Shown: positions 46,091 to 55,667 of the stretch, piece after piece
Numbering within the stretch: position 1 is the stretch's first letter
How the letters are laid out: every line of letters starts with the position of its first letter
Assembly (NCBI GenBank): GCA_963788285.1
Contig: CAWBGB010000014.1
Location: 1-64,000, forward strand
Origin: Alicyclobacillus_A sp963788285
GTDB taxonomy: Bacteria > Bacillota > Bacilli > Alicyclobacillales > Alicyclobacillaceae
Direction of reading: 5' to 3'
DNA length: 64,000 bases
Notes under the pieces: model-generated
What the model saw: the letters and a program-made list of their open reading frames with translations, nothing else
Databases searched by the model: none
Told to the model about the DNA's origin: nothing
Made by a program: the position numbers and the translations under genes

Positions 46091-46299
46091 CCAAGCGAAG
46101 TGTGATTTCTAAGTCAGACCACTAGGCACGTAGTTCGGCTCATTCGCGGGATTTCACAAAGAAAGCACGGAGTACCGAGATTGTGTCGCATTAGGGCTTG
46201 GACCCGTTCCTTTAACGTTAATCGGACTCCACACCTTGGATAGATGGGACGAAGGAATGTAAGGGCTTAGACCCGTCGAGATATGGGAGTGTGAACGGT

Positions 46300-46590
46300 C
46301 TCCAGCATCATATTCGTGGCAGCAATGCTCCTTCATAAATTACCCGAAGGAGTCTTGTGGAGGCTTGCACTTCAGACGGCAATACCAGGAGCCGTTTGGA
46401 GCGAATCCAAAGCGGGTCTGGTATACGCTCAGGATACCGGGGACATGTACGTTGGTGGGGACGGTTGCTGGTATTACATTCCTCGATTTTACTTCATCCC
46501 AGGTGATCGCCATTTTGTCGGCTCTCTTGTGCAGCGCACTGATATTTATTTGCCTCAGCGAACTCTTTCCGATGCTCCGTGAAAGTGCAG
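46300..46590 (+). pseudogene. ZIP-type metal transporter remnant
   Basis: VAAMLLHKLPEGVLWRLALQ carries the HKxPEG signature of ZIP permease helix 4, and after a frame change GTVAGITFLDF, then LSALLCSALIFICLSELFPML resembles the following helices. Start and early helices are missing, and at least one frameshift is present. The region 46091-46299 holds nothing. Confidence 0.5.
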
Positions 46591-46625
46591 GGACTGTACG
46601 GGTAAACAAATGGTTTTTCGCTGAG

Positions 46626-47153
46626 TCATCTTCCGAGGACCTGCGCAATCATTGTTTGTATCTGCCCCTGGGTCAGCGATCCTACATGCACACTGATGAC
46701 TTCTCCCTTCGGGCTGAGTAAGAACGTCGTTGGGAAACCAGAAATGTTGTGTTCATTCATGAAATCACCGTTCTTATCCAACAACACAGGGTGAGTGATT
46801 CCGAATTTCTCGACAAATGCTTTTGCATCACTTGCGCTGTCATCTTGCGTCATGTCTACACCAACAAACTGTATCCTACCGGCGTACCTGGAAGCGATTT
46901 GAACGAGGTCTGGGGTCTCCTGCCGGCACGGGTCACACCAGGACGCAAATGCGTTTAGCAAAATGGGCTTATCATCGTGTAACAAATCATTGAGTGAAAT
47001 GGTTTTGCCACCAGCGTTGAGTGCTTACATAGAAAAAACTGGCGCAGTATGTCCTGGAACAGGTGTCGCAGAAGGTGTTGCGGACGGTGCACCACAGCCA
47101 GTAGCCAGCCATATCAAACACACTGCGGCCAATACTTTGATATGGCTATTCAT
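46626..47153 (-). pseudogene. TlpA/ResA-like thioredoxin lipoprotein, nonsense mutation
   Basis: ATG 47153 (after GGAGGA) opens MNSHIKVLAAVCLIWL with lipobox LATGC. The frame reaches TAA at 47025-47027 after APVFSM, then continues in the same frame ALNAGGKTISLNDLL, NAFASWCDPCRQETPDL (redox CxxC), GVDMTQDD and GFPTTFLLSPKG. A single CAA-to-TAA change would explain the break. The lower part could restart at ATG 46985 as a cytoplasmic protein, but without export signal. Confidence 0.85.
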
Positions 47154-47175
47154 CGGTGTGGGAAGCAGAACAAAA

Positions 47176-47199
47176 CAGGCCAGAGTATCCTCCAGCCTG
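47176..47199 (-). terminator. possible terminator between peptidase and thioredoxin genes
   Basis: CAGGCTGGAGG and CTCTGGCCTG pair imperfectly (read leftwards) and are followed by TTTTGTT. It would end the S53 peptidase transcript. Confidence 0.45.
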
Positions 47200-47263
47200 C
47201 TTACTTTTGTTGTGCTGAATCCCAAATTCAAATTCTACAGAACACCCATCCTGTCACTATTAA

Positions 47264-49243
47264 TTAATGTCCAGAGAGTTTAGCGCCTTGGGATACAGAG
47301 GACTCTGCAAAGTCCTTCACCAGCTTGCTGACATCCGGGTAACCAAGTCCCGTCGCCGGATTCCACAATGTACCGGATGTACCGGTATAGTACAGATTGT
47401 CATTGCTCGTTCCGGCTGTATCGAGCGGCGTAAACGGCGAATCGGCTTGGCTTGCAAAACGATAAATCTGTGGATTCCATTCTCCAACGCGTCCGCCAAC
47501 CTCTTCATCAATTAAAGTCGCAATTCCGTTGAGTTGCGGAGCCACAAAACTCGTTCCGCCCCACCCGGATGACCAGCCATCTGCCCCTGAACCGAAGACC
47601 GAACTATAAATGTTGTACCCAGTAAAGGGATCGGCATTCATCGAGACATCGGGCATTGCACGGCCGCCATTAGACTGACCAGACACCACAGACGGATTCG
47701 GAGTAAAGGTCCATGAGGTGTTATTTTCCGTCGGTGTTAAGTAAGGAACCGCTTGATATCTGGATACCCCTGAGACACCTGCCTGAAAATCTGGCTGCCT
47801 GAAGAGAACACTGTAGCCACCGCCCCCCCCTACAACCATAGTGGGTGCAAAATCAGCTTCAGAATCAGCGCCAAAGGCAGCGTAATAGGGCCATAGATAA
47901 TCCCACCCCCATGCGCGTTCTGTGGTCACCACGGAGTTAGGGATGCCGAGTACGGTGTTGCCAAAGTTCCCCGGGATGTCACTCCACGGCAATGTAGTTC
48001 CGCCAGCCGCTGTAACGTAAGGGCTGTCCGCAGGATTGTCGACACTCAGATCTGTCGTCCCGAGATCCCCACTCGCATCGTACGCACCCGAATCTCCTGC
48101 AGATGCAAATGTGCTGATTCCTTGTGCGGCAGCTTCCATGTATATCTCATTGAAGACTTGCGCGTAATTCGGACTCTCTTCTCCCTGACCAATAGAGTAG
48201 GAAATAGCGTCTTCACTTTCCCCCCAACTGGTTGAAAGCGAGTCGACCTGATTATCCGAAATTGCTTGGAAGAACGCATCGGCAAAACCATAGTCTGTAT
48301 TCGGTGCCTGATAAACACGGATGTTGGCCTGTGGCGCGACCAAGCCAGACTGTTCCACGTCGAGCGCGGTTTCGCCCGATCCGGCCGCTTCAGACGGTGC
48401 ACCCGGTCCCCCATCGACATTAACGACGGAGATACGATTGGCTTTGACGTTCGGGATATTGTACTCTTGCCAAAACGTTGGAGCATCCGATGGGTCTAGT
48501 GCGGCCAATGTGACAATGCCAATGGTCTCCCCTTGACCATAATCCCCAGCTTTATACAACGGGTCAATACCATAGTGTGCGGTAAACTGTTGCGGCGTGT
48601 AGACACCCGTTGGTGGTGTACCCGCGGTTGAGTTCTTTGGCATCTTGGCCAACACAGATGCAGGAACCCGCTGCGCCTGACTGCTAAACGGACTGTAATT
48701 GGTCAATCCGAGGACAGCAAGAATACTCCTTCCCACTTGACTGGGTACTGTGGGCGATTTCTTAACGCCATGGAATTTCTTACCGTGATAAGACATATCC
48801 TGAAGCGTCACATTGAATGCCTGATTAAACTGTCCGGCTGTTCCATTTAAAGTAATGTCCAGATTATTCGGATAGACATAGGCACTAATCCCGTAGCCTT
48901 TGAAATAGGAAACAATTTGTTGAACCGTAGCGGGGTCCTGTCCGTACGTTTGTGCAAATTGGCTCGTCGTCAAAAACTTTCGGAATTGAGGATTACCTGG
49001 TGTCGTGGTTGCGCTTATATACTGCGCAAGTCGAGCTGAATTCCGCGTTGTCAAAATGACACTGACCGTCACAGGCGTATTCGATGGCGTGTCACCAAAG
49101 ACCGTAGCATTCTGGGCAACACCTGGTCCAACCCCCTGCGCCAGAATGGTCTGCGCATGTGCGTTCACCGCAGTCCCTTGTAGAATCACACTTGAACTAG
49201 CAAGAAGTGATAATATGGCAACCCCAAATCTCTTTCTCTTCAT
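47264..49243 (-). CDS. kumamolisin-type S53 (sedolisin) secreted acid peptidase
   Basis: A 659-residue preproprotein. Residues 1-31 are a signal peptide; about 35-205 form the pro-activation domain (LTTSQFAQTYGQ, ILAVLGLTNYSPF). The catalytic part holds the Glu291/Asp295 pair (GSGETALDVEQSG), STSWGESE with the oxyanion region, and the nucleophile Ser in GGTSFVAPQLNG. Sedolisins work at low pH outside the cell and are hallmarks of Alicyclobacillus relatives. TGAGGAGG precedes the ATG. A T-box-like leader lies 130-230 bases upstream. Confidence 0.93.
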   Translation of the reverse strand: MKRKRFGVAILSLLASSSVILQGTAVNAHAQTILAQGVGPGVAQNATVFGDTPSNTPVTVSVILTTRNSARLAQYISATTTPGNPQFRKFLTTSQFAQTYGQDPATVQQIVSYFKGYGISAYVYPNNLDITLNGTAGQFNQAFNVTLQDMSYHGKKFHGVKKSPTVPSQVGRSILAVLGLTNYSPFSSQAQRVPASVLAKMPKNSTAGTPPTGVYTPQQFTAHYGIDPLYKAGDYGQGETIGIVTLAALDPSDAPTFWQEYNIPNVKANRISVVNVDGGPGAPSEAAGSGETALDVEQSGLVAPQANIRVYQAPNTDYGFADAFFQAISDNQVDSLSTSWGESEDAISYSIGQGEESPNYAQVFNEIYMEAAAQGISTFASAGDSGAYDASGDLGTTDLSVDNPADSPYVTAAGGTTLPWSDIPGNFGNTVLGIPNSVVTTERAWGWDYLWPYYAAFGADSEADFAPTMVVGGGGGYSVLFRQPDFQAGVSGVSRYQAVPYLTPTENNTSWTFTPNPSVVSGQSNGGRAMPDVSMNADPFTGYNIYSSVFGSGADGWSSGWGGTSFVAPQLNGIATLIDEEVGGRVGEWNPQIYRFASQADSPFTPLDTAGTSNDNLYYTGTSGTLWNPATGLGYPDVSKLVKDFAESSVSQGAKLSGH

Positions 49244-49376
49244 GCAGCGATTCCTCCTCAGTAGACTAATAGATCACCTCTGATTTATGTTAGTAACTTC
49301 TATCTCAATATTCCATCAGTTTTTTTGTCGTAACGAGAAAGATTTTGCCAGAAACCACGGATCGGCCACATTTATT

Positions 49377-49470
49377 GTCCCTTGTATAATCCACGGCTAG
49401 GGACTACTGAAGGGACGAATGCGACCGTGGTTCCACCCTAATTCAGTTACCATGGCGGTAACTCTTCGTC
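49377..49470 (-). promoter_or_regulatory. T-box leader (antiterminator and stem III), leftward
   Basis: Read leftwards: stem III AGTTACC-gccat-GGTAACT (49463-49445), then the T-box sequence AGGGTGGAACCACGG (49439-49425), then GTCCCTT (49416-49410) which can pair with AAGGGAC (49383-49377). The alternative pair AGGG/CCCT gives the antiterminator. This is the 3' domain of a tRNA-sensing T-box. The terminator stem is followed by AATAAATG rather than a T-run. Stem I with the specifier should lie within 49480-49720, but I could not fix it. Confidence 0.72.
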
Positions 49471-49949
49471 ATGATAATGGGAGTTGCATTTCCCAGCTAC
49501 GGATAATAGTAAGTCCGAGTCTTTCCTAAAATTCTACCGCCCGTTCAACGTTACGAACTGGAACATGTACTTTATACAATCCTCGAATCATTCATCACCT
49601 TATCACCCGAAATTTTCACTGTGTCATTTAATATTCCTGCCCAATAGTTTTAATAAGTATGGGCTCGACACATGTATGGTCATGCATAAATGTTACATAT
49701 TCAAACCCGCGCACAACTAGGTTTGTAGGGTACTTTCCAATACTTTAACGACCTAAGATAAGTGCAACCTTGGGTGGTAGAGGCTCATTGACAACCTGCT
49801 TCTCTCACGTCTCTAGTTCCATCATATGTTTTTTCCAATATAAAGGAGGTGTGATAGACATACCTAGACTTTTCCGTACTATTTTCCGTACTAATCGATG
49901 AGTGGTGAGTTGAACTCGACCTCTGTAGCCTGACTCGGCAACACGAGTC
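49471..49949. other. region that may contain T-box stem I
   Basis: No gene. Leftward sequence such as GGGAAATGCAACTCCC (49492-49477) forms local hairpins compatible with stems I/II of a T-box leader. Right of about 49760 nothing is recognised. Confidence 0.35.
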
Positions 49950-50640
49950 AATAACTGGTTTGTGCATCCAGACGAAATTGCAGTTCCAGGCGATTTTGGA
50001 CCAAGTGTTCCCGGAGTACAAAGGTGTATTTGGAGACCTGTACTCAAAGATTTCATTGCATATTTTGCTGGAGTTCCCTATAGCGGAATCAGTGTTTCCT
50101 GTTACAGAGACCGATTTAGCCAAGAGAATCGCGGCATTATGCGTCGCCACGTTGGGCAGCTGACAGAGCACATAAAAATCGTGGCGGCTGTTGACCGAAA
50201 TCCATTTCATAAAGCGCGCTTACAGAGCCACTTATTCAATCTGCAGATGTACATCAAGATGCTTCTTCAATACCAGCATTTATCCGCCCTCGAGAAACAG
50301 ATAGATTCCCTCGCCAAGGAAATTGAAGAATGTAGGATTATCCAATCCATCCTCGGTGTTGGGGAAAAAATCGCGGCAACGATTATTTCCGAACGGAGAG
50401 ATCGGTTTAATCACCCAAAGAAACTCGTCGCCTTTGCAGGTGTAGGCCGACCCTAGCGTGTTTTCTTCTGGTAAGTTCACAGCCACTATAAATCAATCGA
50501 ATCACCAAGCGCGGTTCTAGCCGACTGCGACACACGCTATTCATCGCCGTCCTGCGCGGCTTAAGGAAATCAGGTAGCCAAAAACTCAAAGCCTTTTATG
50601 ACAGGAAACGAGGAGAGGCAAGCCTCCCTCCGCATGTCCA
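49950..50640 (+). pseudogene. IS110-family transposase remnant
   Basis: Frames in succession: ILDQVFPEYKGVFGDLYSK, then KIVAAVDRNPFHKARLQSH, MYIKMLLQYQHLSALEKQID, IQSILGVGEKIAATIISE, RFNHPKKLVAFAGV, followed in other frames by SGKFTATI- and KRGSSRLRH-like pieces and LKAFYDRKRGE. This is the C-terminal Tnp_IS110 (Transposase_20) part; the N-terminal DEDD domain is missing. Multiple frameshifts. Confidence 0.85.
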
Positions 50641-50812
50641 CAAGCAACGGTCGCAAATCACACTACTAGCTCCCCACACAGAAAAATAACGTAGTGAACT
50701 AGCCGATACGCTACACAGTACGCACGCCACGAAGTATCCGTATCGCCCCTGAATAAAGGCCACAGCTTCGGTCTGATTGAGTTCAAGTAGATCGTACAAT
50801 TGATGAGTAGCT

Positions 50813-51988
50813 TCACGATACGGAAGTGTTCTTGGTTCCAGAAGTGTTCTTGGTTCCAGAAGTGTTCTTGGTTCCAGAAGTGTTCTTGGTTCCAGAAGTG
50901 TTCTTGGTTCCAGAAGTGCTCTTGGTTCCAGAAGTGCTCTTGGTTCCAGAAGTGCTCTTGGTTCCAGAAGTGCTCTTGGTTCCAGAAGTTCCACTTGTTT
51001 TGGACTTGCCGCCTGCACCAGAATTCTCACTCAAAAGGGACGAACCTTCTGAACCCACCGGCTCGGGTGATACATAGTTTCCGGTGACCGTAACAAGCGT
51101 GCCATAGTTCACCAGTGACCACACGGTTTGCGCAGCATTATAAGGCAATTCCACACAACCGACGCTCTGTGGAAAACCATACTGGTTGCGTTCGAACCCG
51201 TGGATTGCATCACCACCATTAAAATAGTTAACGTACGGTACGCCTGGATCACTATAATGTGTCCCATCGGGATTCGTTCCCGTCATGGTTTGCGACAGAA
51301 ACCGGAGGTAGATCGCAAAGGTTCCGTTAGGAGTTGGGGCCTGTGGCACACCGGTGTTACAGACGGATGTGTACACCCAACGCCCTGCTTGCCATACCTG
51401 AAGTTTCTCGGGGGCCGGATCCTTAGTCACCAGAACATATGTATACGGGTACACATCCTGCTTTGCATTATTGGCCAGAATGGCTCGCCAAACCTGTGGG
51501 CTGACGATACCGTCGATCGGAAGACCGTACTGATGCTCCACCGCGATCACGGCTCCACGCGTTATTTCTGTATACGCGTCCGGTATCCACTCGTTTTTCA
51601 ATTCGGACGGTGTGTTTTGATACCGCCATTCAAATTGTACACTGGGTGGATTGTCCAGGTTACTCAATGAGATGAGAGGCTTGGTGACACCTGAGATTAC
51701 CACTGGCAGATATCCCAATTCCGCTAGGCGTTCGTTCAGTGCCAGCACCTCGGGTCCTGTCGTTCCAATACCGAACGACGGATAAGTCGGTTCACCACCT
51801 TTGTTCCCCTTCTCCGACGTAGACCTCATTTTTTCGGACAGGTCCGCATCTGTCGCCAAGCTTTTGGCCGGTAGCGAAACCAATGTCTCTTTTGGGACCA
51901 CTTTGCCCGCATAAACCGCCGCACAGGCCACTAACGCTACTCCCAGCACCATTAAAGTTCCACTGACAATTACCACATTTGCTCTCAT
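50813..51988 (-). CDS. L,D-transpeptidase (YkuD) with repetitive C-terminal tail
   Basis: A 391-residue exported enzyme that cross-links or modifies peptidoglycan. A membrane anchor (MRANVVIVSGTLMVLGVALVAC) is followed by a helical peptidoglycan-binding-like part (GTTGPEVLALNERLAELGY) and the YkuD domain with IHGFERN (His) and SVGCVELPY (catalytic Cys). The C-terminus is a run of six-residue units (SGTKST/SGTKNT). GGGGTGG lies before ATG 51988; the longer frame to 52078 is unlikely. Confidence 0.9.
   Translation of the reverse strand: MRANVVIVSGTLMVLGVALVACAAVYAGKVVPKETLVSLPAKSLATDADLSEKMRSTSEKGNKGGEPTYPSFGIGTTGPEVLALNERLAELGYLPVVISGVTKPLISLSNLDNPPSVQFEWRYQNTPSELKNEWIPDAYTEITRGAVIAVEHQYGLPIDGIVSPQVWRAILANNAKQDVYPYTYVLVTKDPAPEKLQVWQAGRWVYTSVCNTGVPQAPTPNGTFAIYLRFLSQTMTGTNPDGTHYSDPGVPYVNYFNGGDAIHGFERNQYGFPQSVGCVELPYNAAQTVWSLVNYGTLVTVTGNYVSPEPVGSEGSSLLSENSGAGGKSKTSGTSGTKSTSGTKSTSGTKSTSGTKSTSGTKNTSGTKNTSGTKNTSGTKNTSGTKNTSVS
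50823..50991 (-). repeat. 18-bp tandem repeats in the transpeptidase gene
   Basis: GGTTCCAGAAGTGTTCTT or its variant with GCTCTT repeats about nine times without frame loss, encoding the Thr-Ser-Gly-Thr-Lys-Asn/Ser units. The two variants are clustered, five of one then four of the other, a sign of recent slippage or unequal exchange. Confidence 0.9.
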
Positions 51989-52194
51989 GTTGATCCACCC
52001 CACACTAGTATAGTTTATGCTTAAACTTGAGTTATCTTTGTATTTCAATGCCATTGAAATTTTACCTACACTACTCAACGCAGTTCTTGCATCACTTTAT
52101 ACATATGTCGAAATACAAAGATAATTAGAAATAAAAATACAATTAATTGGTGATTCTATATTTTATAATAATACAGGAACGCCGCTCGATGATA
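51989..52194. other. upstream region of the transpeptidase gene
   Basis: AT-rich; must hold its promoter. No gene. Confidence 0.3.
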
Positions 52195-52440
52195 GTTAGA
52201 TTTGCTAGTGTCACTTACACAAGACCAAAACTTATATCTACAGATTGATGCCCTGAAGCGATACGGTGCAGAACACATATTTCAGGAGAAGGAGTCTGAC
52301 ACGAAACGTGAACGACCGCAGTTTGAAATACTAAAGTACCCACGAAAAGGAGATACGGTTGTAGTCAGAAGCTAGATCGTATCGAACGCAGTACGAAGCA
52401 TCTTGATCAAGGCTCTGGTGCAAAAATATTTTTGTACACT
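52195..52440 (+). pseudogene. serine resolvase remnant
   Basis: The frame VSLTQDQNLYLQIDALKRYGAE, then IFQEKESDTKRERPQFEIL and GDTVVV matches the N-terminal catalytic domain of Tn3-type resolvases (VSTxDQNLxLQxDAL, FxExxSGxxxxRPxL). The nucleophile region is only partly kept and the protein stops after about 60 residues. 52441-52660 has an inverted repeat (TAGTGTGGTTT and AAACACACTA near 52447-52476) but no gene. Confidence 0.75.
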
Positions 52441-52660
52441 ACGTATAGTGTGGTTTCACCCACCAAACACACTACACATTGTTCTTTTTTTGAATTTTTG
52501 CACCAGAACCCGGAATAATTGCTCGCCATATTATCGATAGCAGTTGTAGAGTAGGGACTGGTTTCCCAGTCTCTACTATCCTCGGGAAAATGCCTTGAAC
52601 ACCGTTTCTTTTGGTTCCATGTAATTTCCGTACGATGATAACAAGATAAGTTGCACTTAA

Positions 52661-53533
52661 TTAAGTATTTTTGCTTTCTGTACTTAGAGCCACGGTATTT
52701 CCAAGTTCATTCCAAATAATTTTTGAAATTCCTTCGATTGTATCGATTCCATATTGCTCTGTCGGGTTGTTGATGGTGTAAACGGCAATCACGTAGTTAC
52801 GTCCATCTCCATTGATATAACCTAAACTGTTAATCCGCCAGTTTGACCAAGTTTCAGGCGACCAACCATTTTTAATGGCTATTGTTGCGTTAGGGTCAAC
52901 TCCCGCACTGACCCCCCATCGTTGATCCGCTTCGACGTTTTCCATGAGATTAAGTCCGTACTGTCGTTCGGCATTGGTTAATACCCGATTTGGGTATGCA
53001 AATAATTCCATGGTTTTCAACATGTCTAAAGCTGTCGTAGTGGTCAATCCCCATGCGTTGTTCGCGGTTGTATGCGACATTCCAAGTTGGTCCATGAATG
53101 TCTGCATTGCTGTAGTTCCGCCGTTTTCTTCCCACAAGTCTGTAGCGGCATCATCGTCACTATTTTCAATCATTGTAGTTAATAGCTCTTGCTGCTCCTC
53201 CGTTAAATTCCCATCCGTCTTCTCCAACGTCTCCGCCATAATGGGTACCTTGACAGTGCTTGCAGTACAATACACAGAATCGGGATGAAAACTGTACGTT
53301 TGCCCTGTCTCTTTATCGTAGATGGCAACAGACACGTTGTCGCTACGCGTTTTTAGAAATTGAAGAAATTGAGGGCCAAATAGATTAACATCATGATCAC
53401 TAACCGTATGTACCGTCTGTTTAGTAACCTGATGCATCGCTTGTTCAGTAGCCTTAGCCGCTTGATGGTGCAAAAGAACGGGTATACTTAGAAACCCAAT
53501 AATGGTAACAGCTCCCCAAAATCTCTTTGCCAT
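52661..53533 (-). CDS. secreted serine hydrolase, class A beta-lactamase fold
   Basis: A 290-residue exported protein starting MAKRFWGAVTIIG. The beta-lactamase signatures are present: STVK (Ser92, Lys95), an SDD triad in ENSDDDAA in place of SDN, and KNG in AIKNGWSP in place of KTG. These match the beta-lactamase2 family of serine hydrolases, whose members may be true lactamases or DD-peptidase-like. GTGGAGAT precedes ATG 53533. Resistance activity is not established from sequence. Confidence 0.85.
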   Translation of the reverse strand: MAKRFWGAVTIIGFLSIPVLLHHQAAKATEQAMHQVTKQTVHTVSDHDVNLFGPQFLQFLKTRSDNVSVAIYDKETGQTYSFHPDSVYCTASTVKVPIMAETLEKTDGNLTEEQQELLTTMIENSDDDAATDLWEENGGTTAMQTFMDQLGMSHTTANNAWGLTTTTALDMLKTMELFAYPNRVLTNAERQYGLNLMENVEADQRWGVSAGVDPNATIAIKNGWSPETWSNWRINSLGYINGDGRNYVIAVYTINNPTEQYGIDTIEGISKIIWNELGNTVALSTESKNT

Positions 53534-53920
53534 ATCTCCACCACTTTTCGCTGAACTAAACACTAGAGTAGATGTAAAAATGAAATAAAGTGGAATTCGC
53601 ATGAAATTCCTGTGTTCGAGGCTTTATGGCACTAAACACTGGGATTGTTGTGCTGGACGTGATAGTGGTCTGTCTTTGTCATGGCAACTAACCTTAAATG
53701 AACTTATGTTGATTATTCTCACACATAGTTTTGGAGTAGTTGTGTAGATGATTTGGAGGGGTTTTGTAGATTGTTTGGAGAAAATATGGTTAAGCTTTTA
53801 GATAATAGTTTTAATTCTGGTGGTTTTCTTGACGAGAAAGTCAGCCATCGAGTTGCAATCTACTAAAAAGTAACGAGCAAGCAGTAGAGGAGGCACTCGA
53901 TGGGATTCTAAATGAAGGTA
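53534..53920. other. gap with no gene
   Basis: AT-rich, promoter of the hydrolase probably within. Nothing else seen. Confidence 0.3.
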
Positions 53921-54432
53921 TCAAAAAATGCGTTTTATCTTATCGAACGGAAAAATTACAAATTCAGCTTTCCCGGTAATCGCTGACCTCGGAACATATT
54001 TGTGTATCCACATACGGCTGTCATCCGATATAGGTCTGTTGTCACCCATCATAAAATAGCAACCAGGCGGCACATGATATGTACCCAATCCAATGCTGTT
54101 CGGTTGAACCGCATCGAGGACATTATAGACTTTACCGTTTACGAATACGGCGTTATTTGTAACCTTTATTGTATCTCCTGGTAAGCCAATGATACGTTTT
54201 ACATATGTAAGTGACGGGTTATCAGGAAAACGGAAAGTAACAACTTCCCCACGGTATGGTGCCGAGAATTCTACTGCAAGTTTGTTCACAAACATTACGC
54301 ATGGGTTAGTTCCATCGAAGCACTGGGCACTCGCACCAAAGTAAAGCCCCAGGTCCTAATGCCTAAAGCTATCAAAACGCCAATGATAACAGGAAATACC
54401 CATCCCCAGACACTTTTGAAACTGAACTTCAC
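53921..54432 (-). pseudogene. lepB: signal peptidase I, disrupted at the active-site loop
   Basis: GTG 54432 (after GGAGG) opens VKFSFKSVWGWVFPVIIG with the membrane helix and VPSASMELTHA including the catalytic Ser (SASM). A stop follows at once; the frame resumes as MFVNKLAVEFSAPYRGEVV, YVKRIIGLPGDTI (catalytic Lys region), GCYFMMGDNRPISDDSR. The normal stretch PT-x-x-GDR between Ser and FVNKL is lost, so a short deletion with frameshift inactivated it. Confidence 0.88.
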
Positions 54433-54844
54433 TCGAACGTCCTCCGTAAAACAATGTGTGCGATCAGATCTATGATACACCAAACGTGTATCCTATGGCG
54501 TAGCGTCCTCAGCATCAAACTCCCCCGGAAAAATGGAGCTATCGGGAAAAAGCGGTGATTGAAGTATATCCCAAAACCGGAATTTGACGTGTATTTCTAA
54601 AGGTCTCCTCAAAACTAAAAATCGCCGGTTCGTTTGAGCATCCGATAATCCAACGCACCTCCTGTTCCCTTATACACTCCTCACAGATCGACCCCAACTC
54701 TGAATGTATGATCTACTGCCTCCGACTAAATCCGGGTGATGAAATCCTGCGAATGAGCGAGTATTCGTGAGAAAAACCTTAATTCACGAGGGAGTTCAAG
54801 AAGACTTCAAAGTCATGGTCTCAGGGAACGGTGCCTGCCATTGA
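54433..54844. other. gap with no gene
   Basis: Nothing recognisable. Confidence 0.3.
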
Positions 54845-55626
54845 ACCTTGTGTACACCTGATGATGGAGCAGGGAGCGGACTTTTTGGTAGTCGCCCGCA
54901 GTTGATGCAATGATCCCGTTTACTAAAGTGTTCTTTCAATTAAACGTGAAGTTTTCTCCCGCCTTGTCCGTCACTCTCCCCCGGCTTCCTCAACCAGCAG
55001 CACGCCTGCAGCGATGTCCTACTCATTCTTAGGTCCTAGACTGAACGTCGTGTTTGCGTATCCCGCGGCAATCAACGTCAATTTATCGGCGATAGACCCG
55101 ATGGCTTCTACATGGTGATTTTTTCAAACGTCTGAAACTCTCCACGTTTGATTTCCGACCGACTGCCCAAAATCAAAAGCCGCTCCTTTGAGTGATGCGC
55201 TGCTTGGATGGGGCTTTCGTTGAGCCAGGCACCAGCGCCCCTCACCGCTGAAAAGCATGTGTCCTTCGCCGGATTGTACACCACCCCTAACACAATCTGG
55301 CCTTTTTCTACCAATGCGACAGAGACTGCATATTGCGGGATGTGTTCTACATATTCTTTTGTCCCGTCCATCGGATCCACAATCCATACTAAGTCTCTTC
55401 CTAAACGTTCTTCACTGTCTCTGGTTTCTTCCGATAGCCAACCTGCTTGAGGACTGACCTGGAGAAGAGGCTCTTGCAAGTAATCATTTGCGGCCCTGTC
55501 CGCAGAAGTCACAGGATCCATTCGCTCCTTATAATCGATGTCAAATCCCTCTACAGATATTTGGTGTATGATCTGTCCTGCCGCTTTGACGACTCTGGAC
55601 ACTGCGTCGAGTAGGGCAATATCCAT
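54845..55626 (-). pseudogene. inositol monophosphatase-family (CysQ-like) pseudogene
   Basis: ATG 55626 opens MDIALLDAVSRVVKAAG; DPVTSADRAAND, WLSEETRDS and WIVDPMDGTKEY are the metal and substrate motifs of the FIG superfamily, closest to 3'-phosphoadenosine phosphatase CysQ. After FEKITM the frame shifts to EAIGSIADKLTLIAAGYAN, meets TAG in place of Trp before DIAAGVLLVEEAGG, and shifts again to VTDKAGENFTF and TLVNGIIAST. Sulfate genes 3 kb away fit a CysQ role. Confidence 0.85.
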
Positions 55627-55667
55627 GTTCAGTTCATAAGGTCACAACTTTTGCTATTTCTACACCT

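Noticed and set aside
50826..51077. Repetitive Leu/Val/Pro or Trp/Cys/Ser proteins on the + strand
   Set aside because: They are antisense readings of the 18-bp repeats in the L,D-transpeptidase gene.
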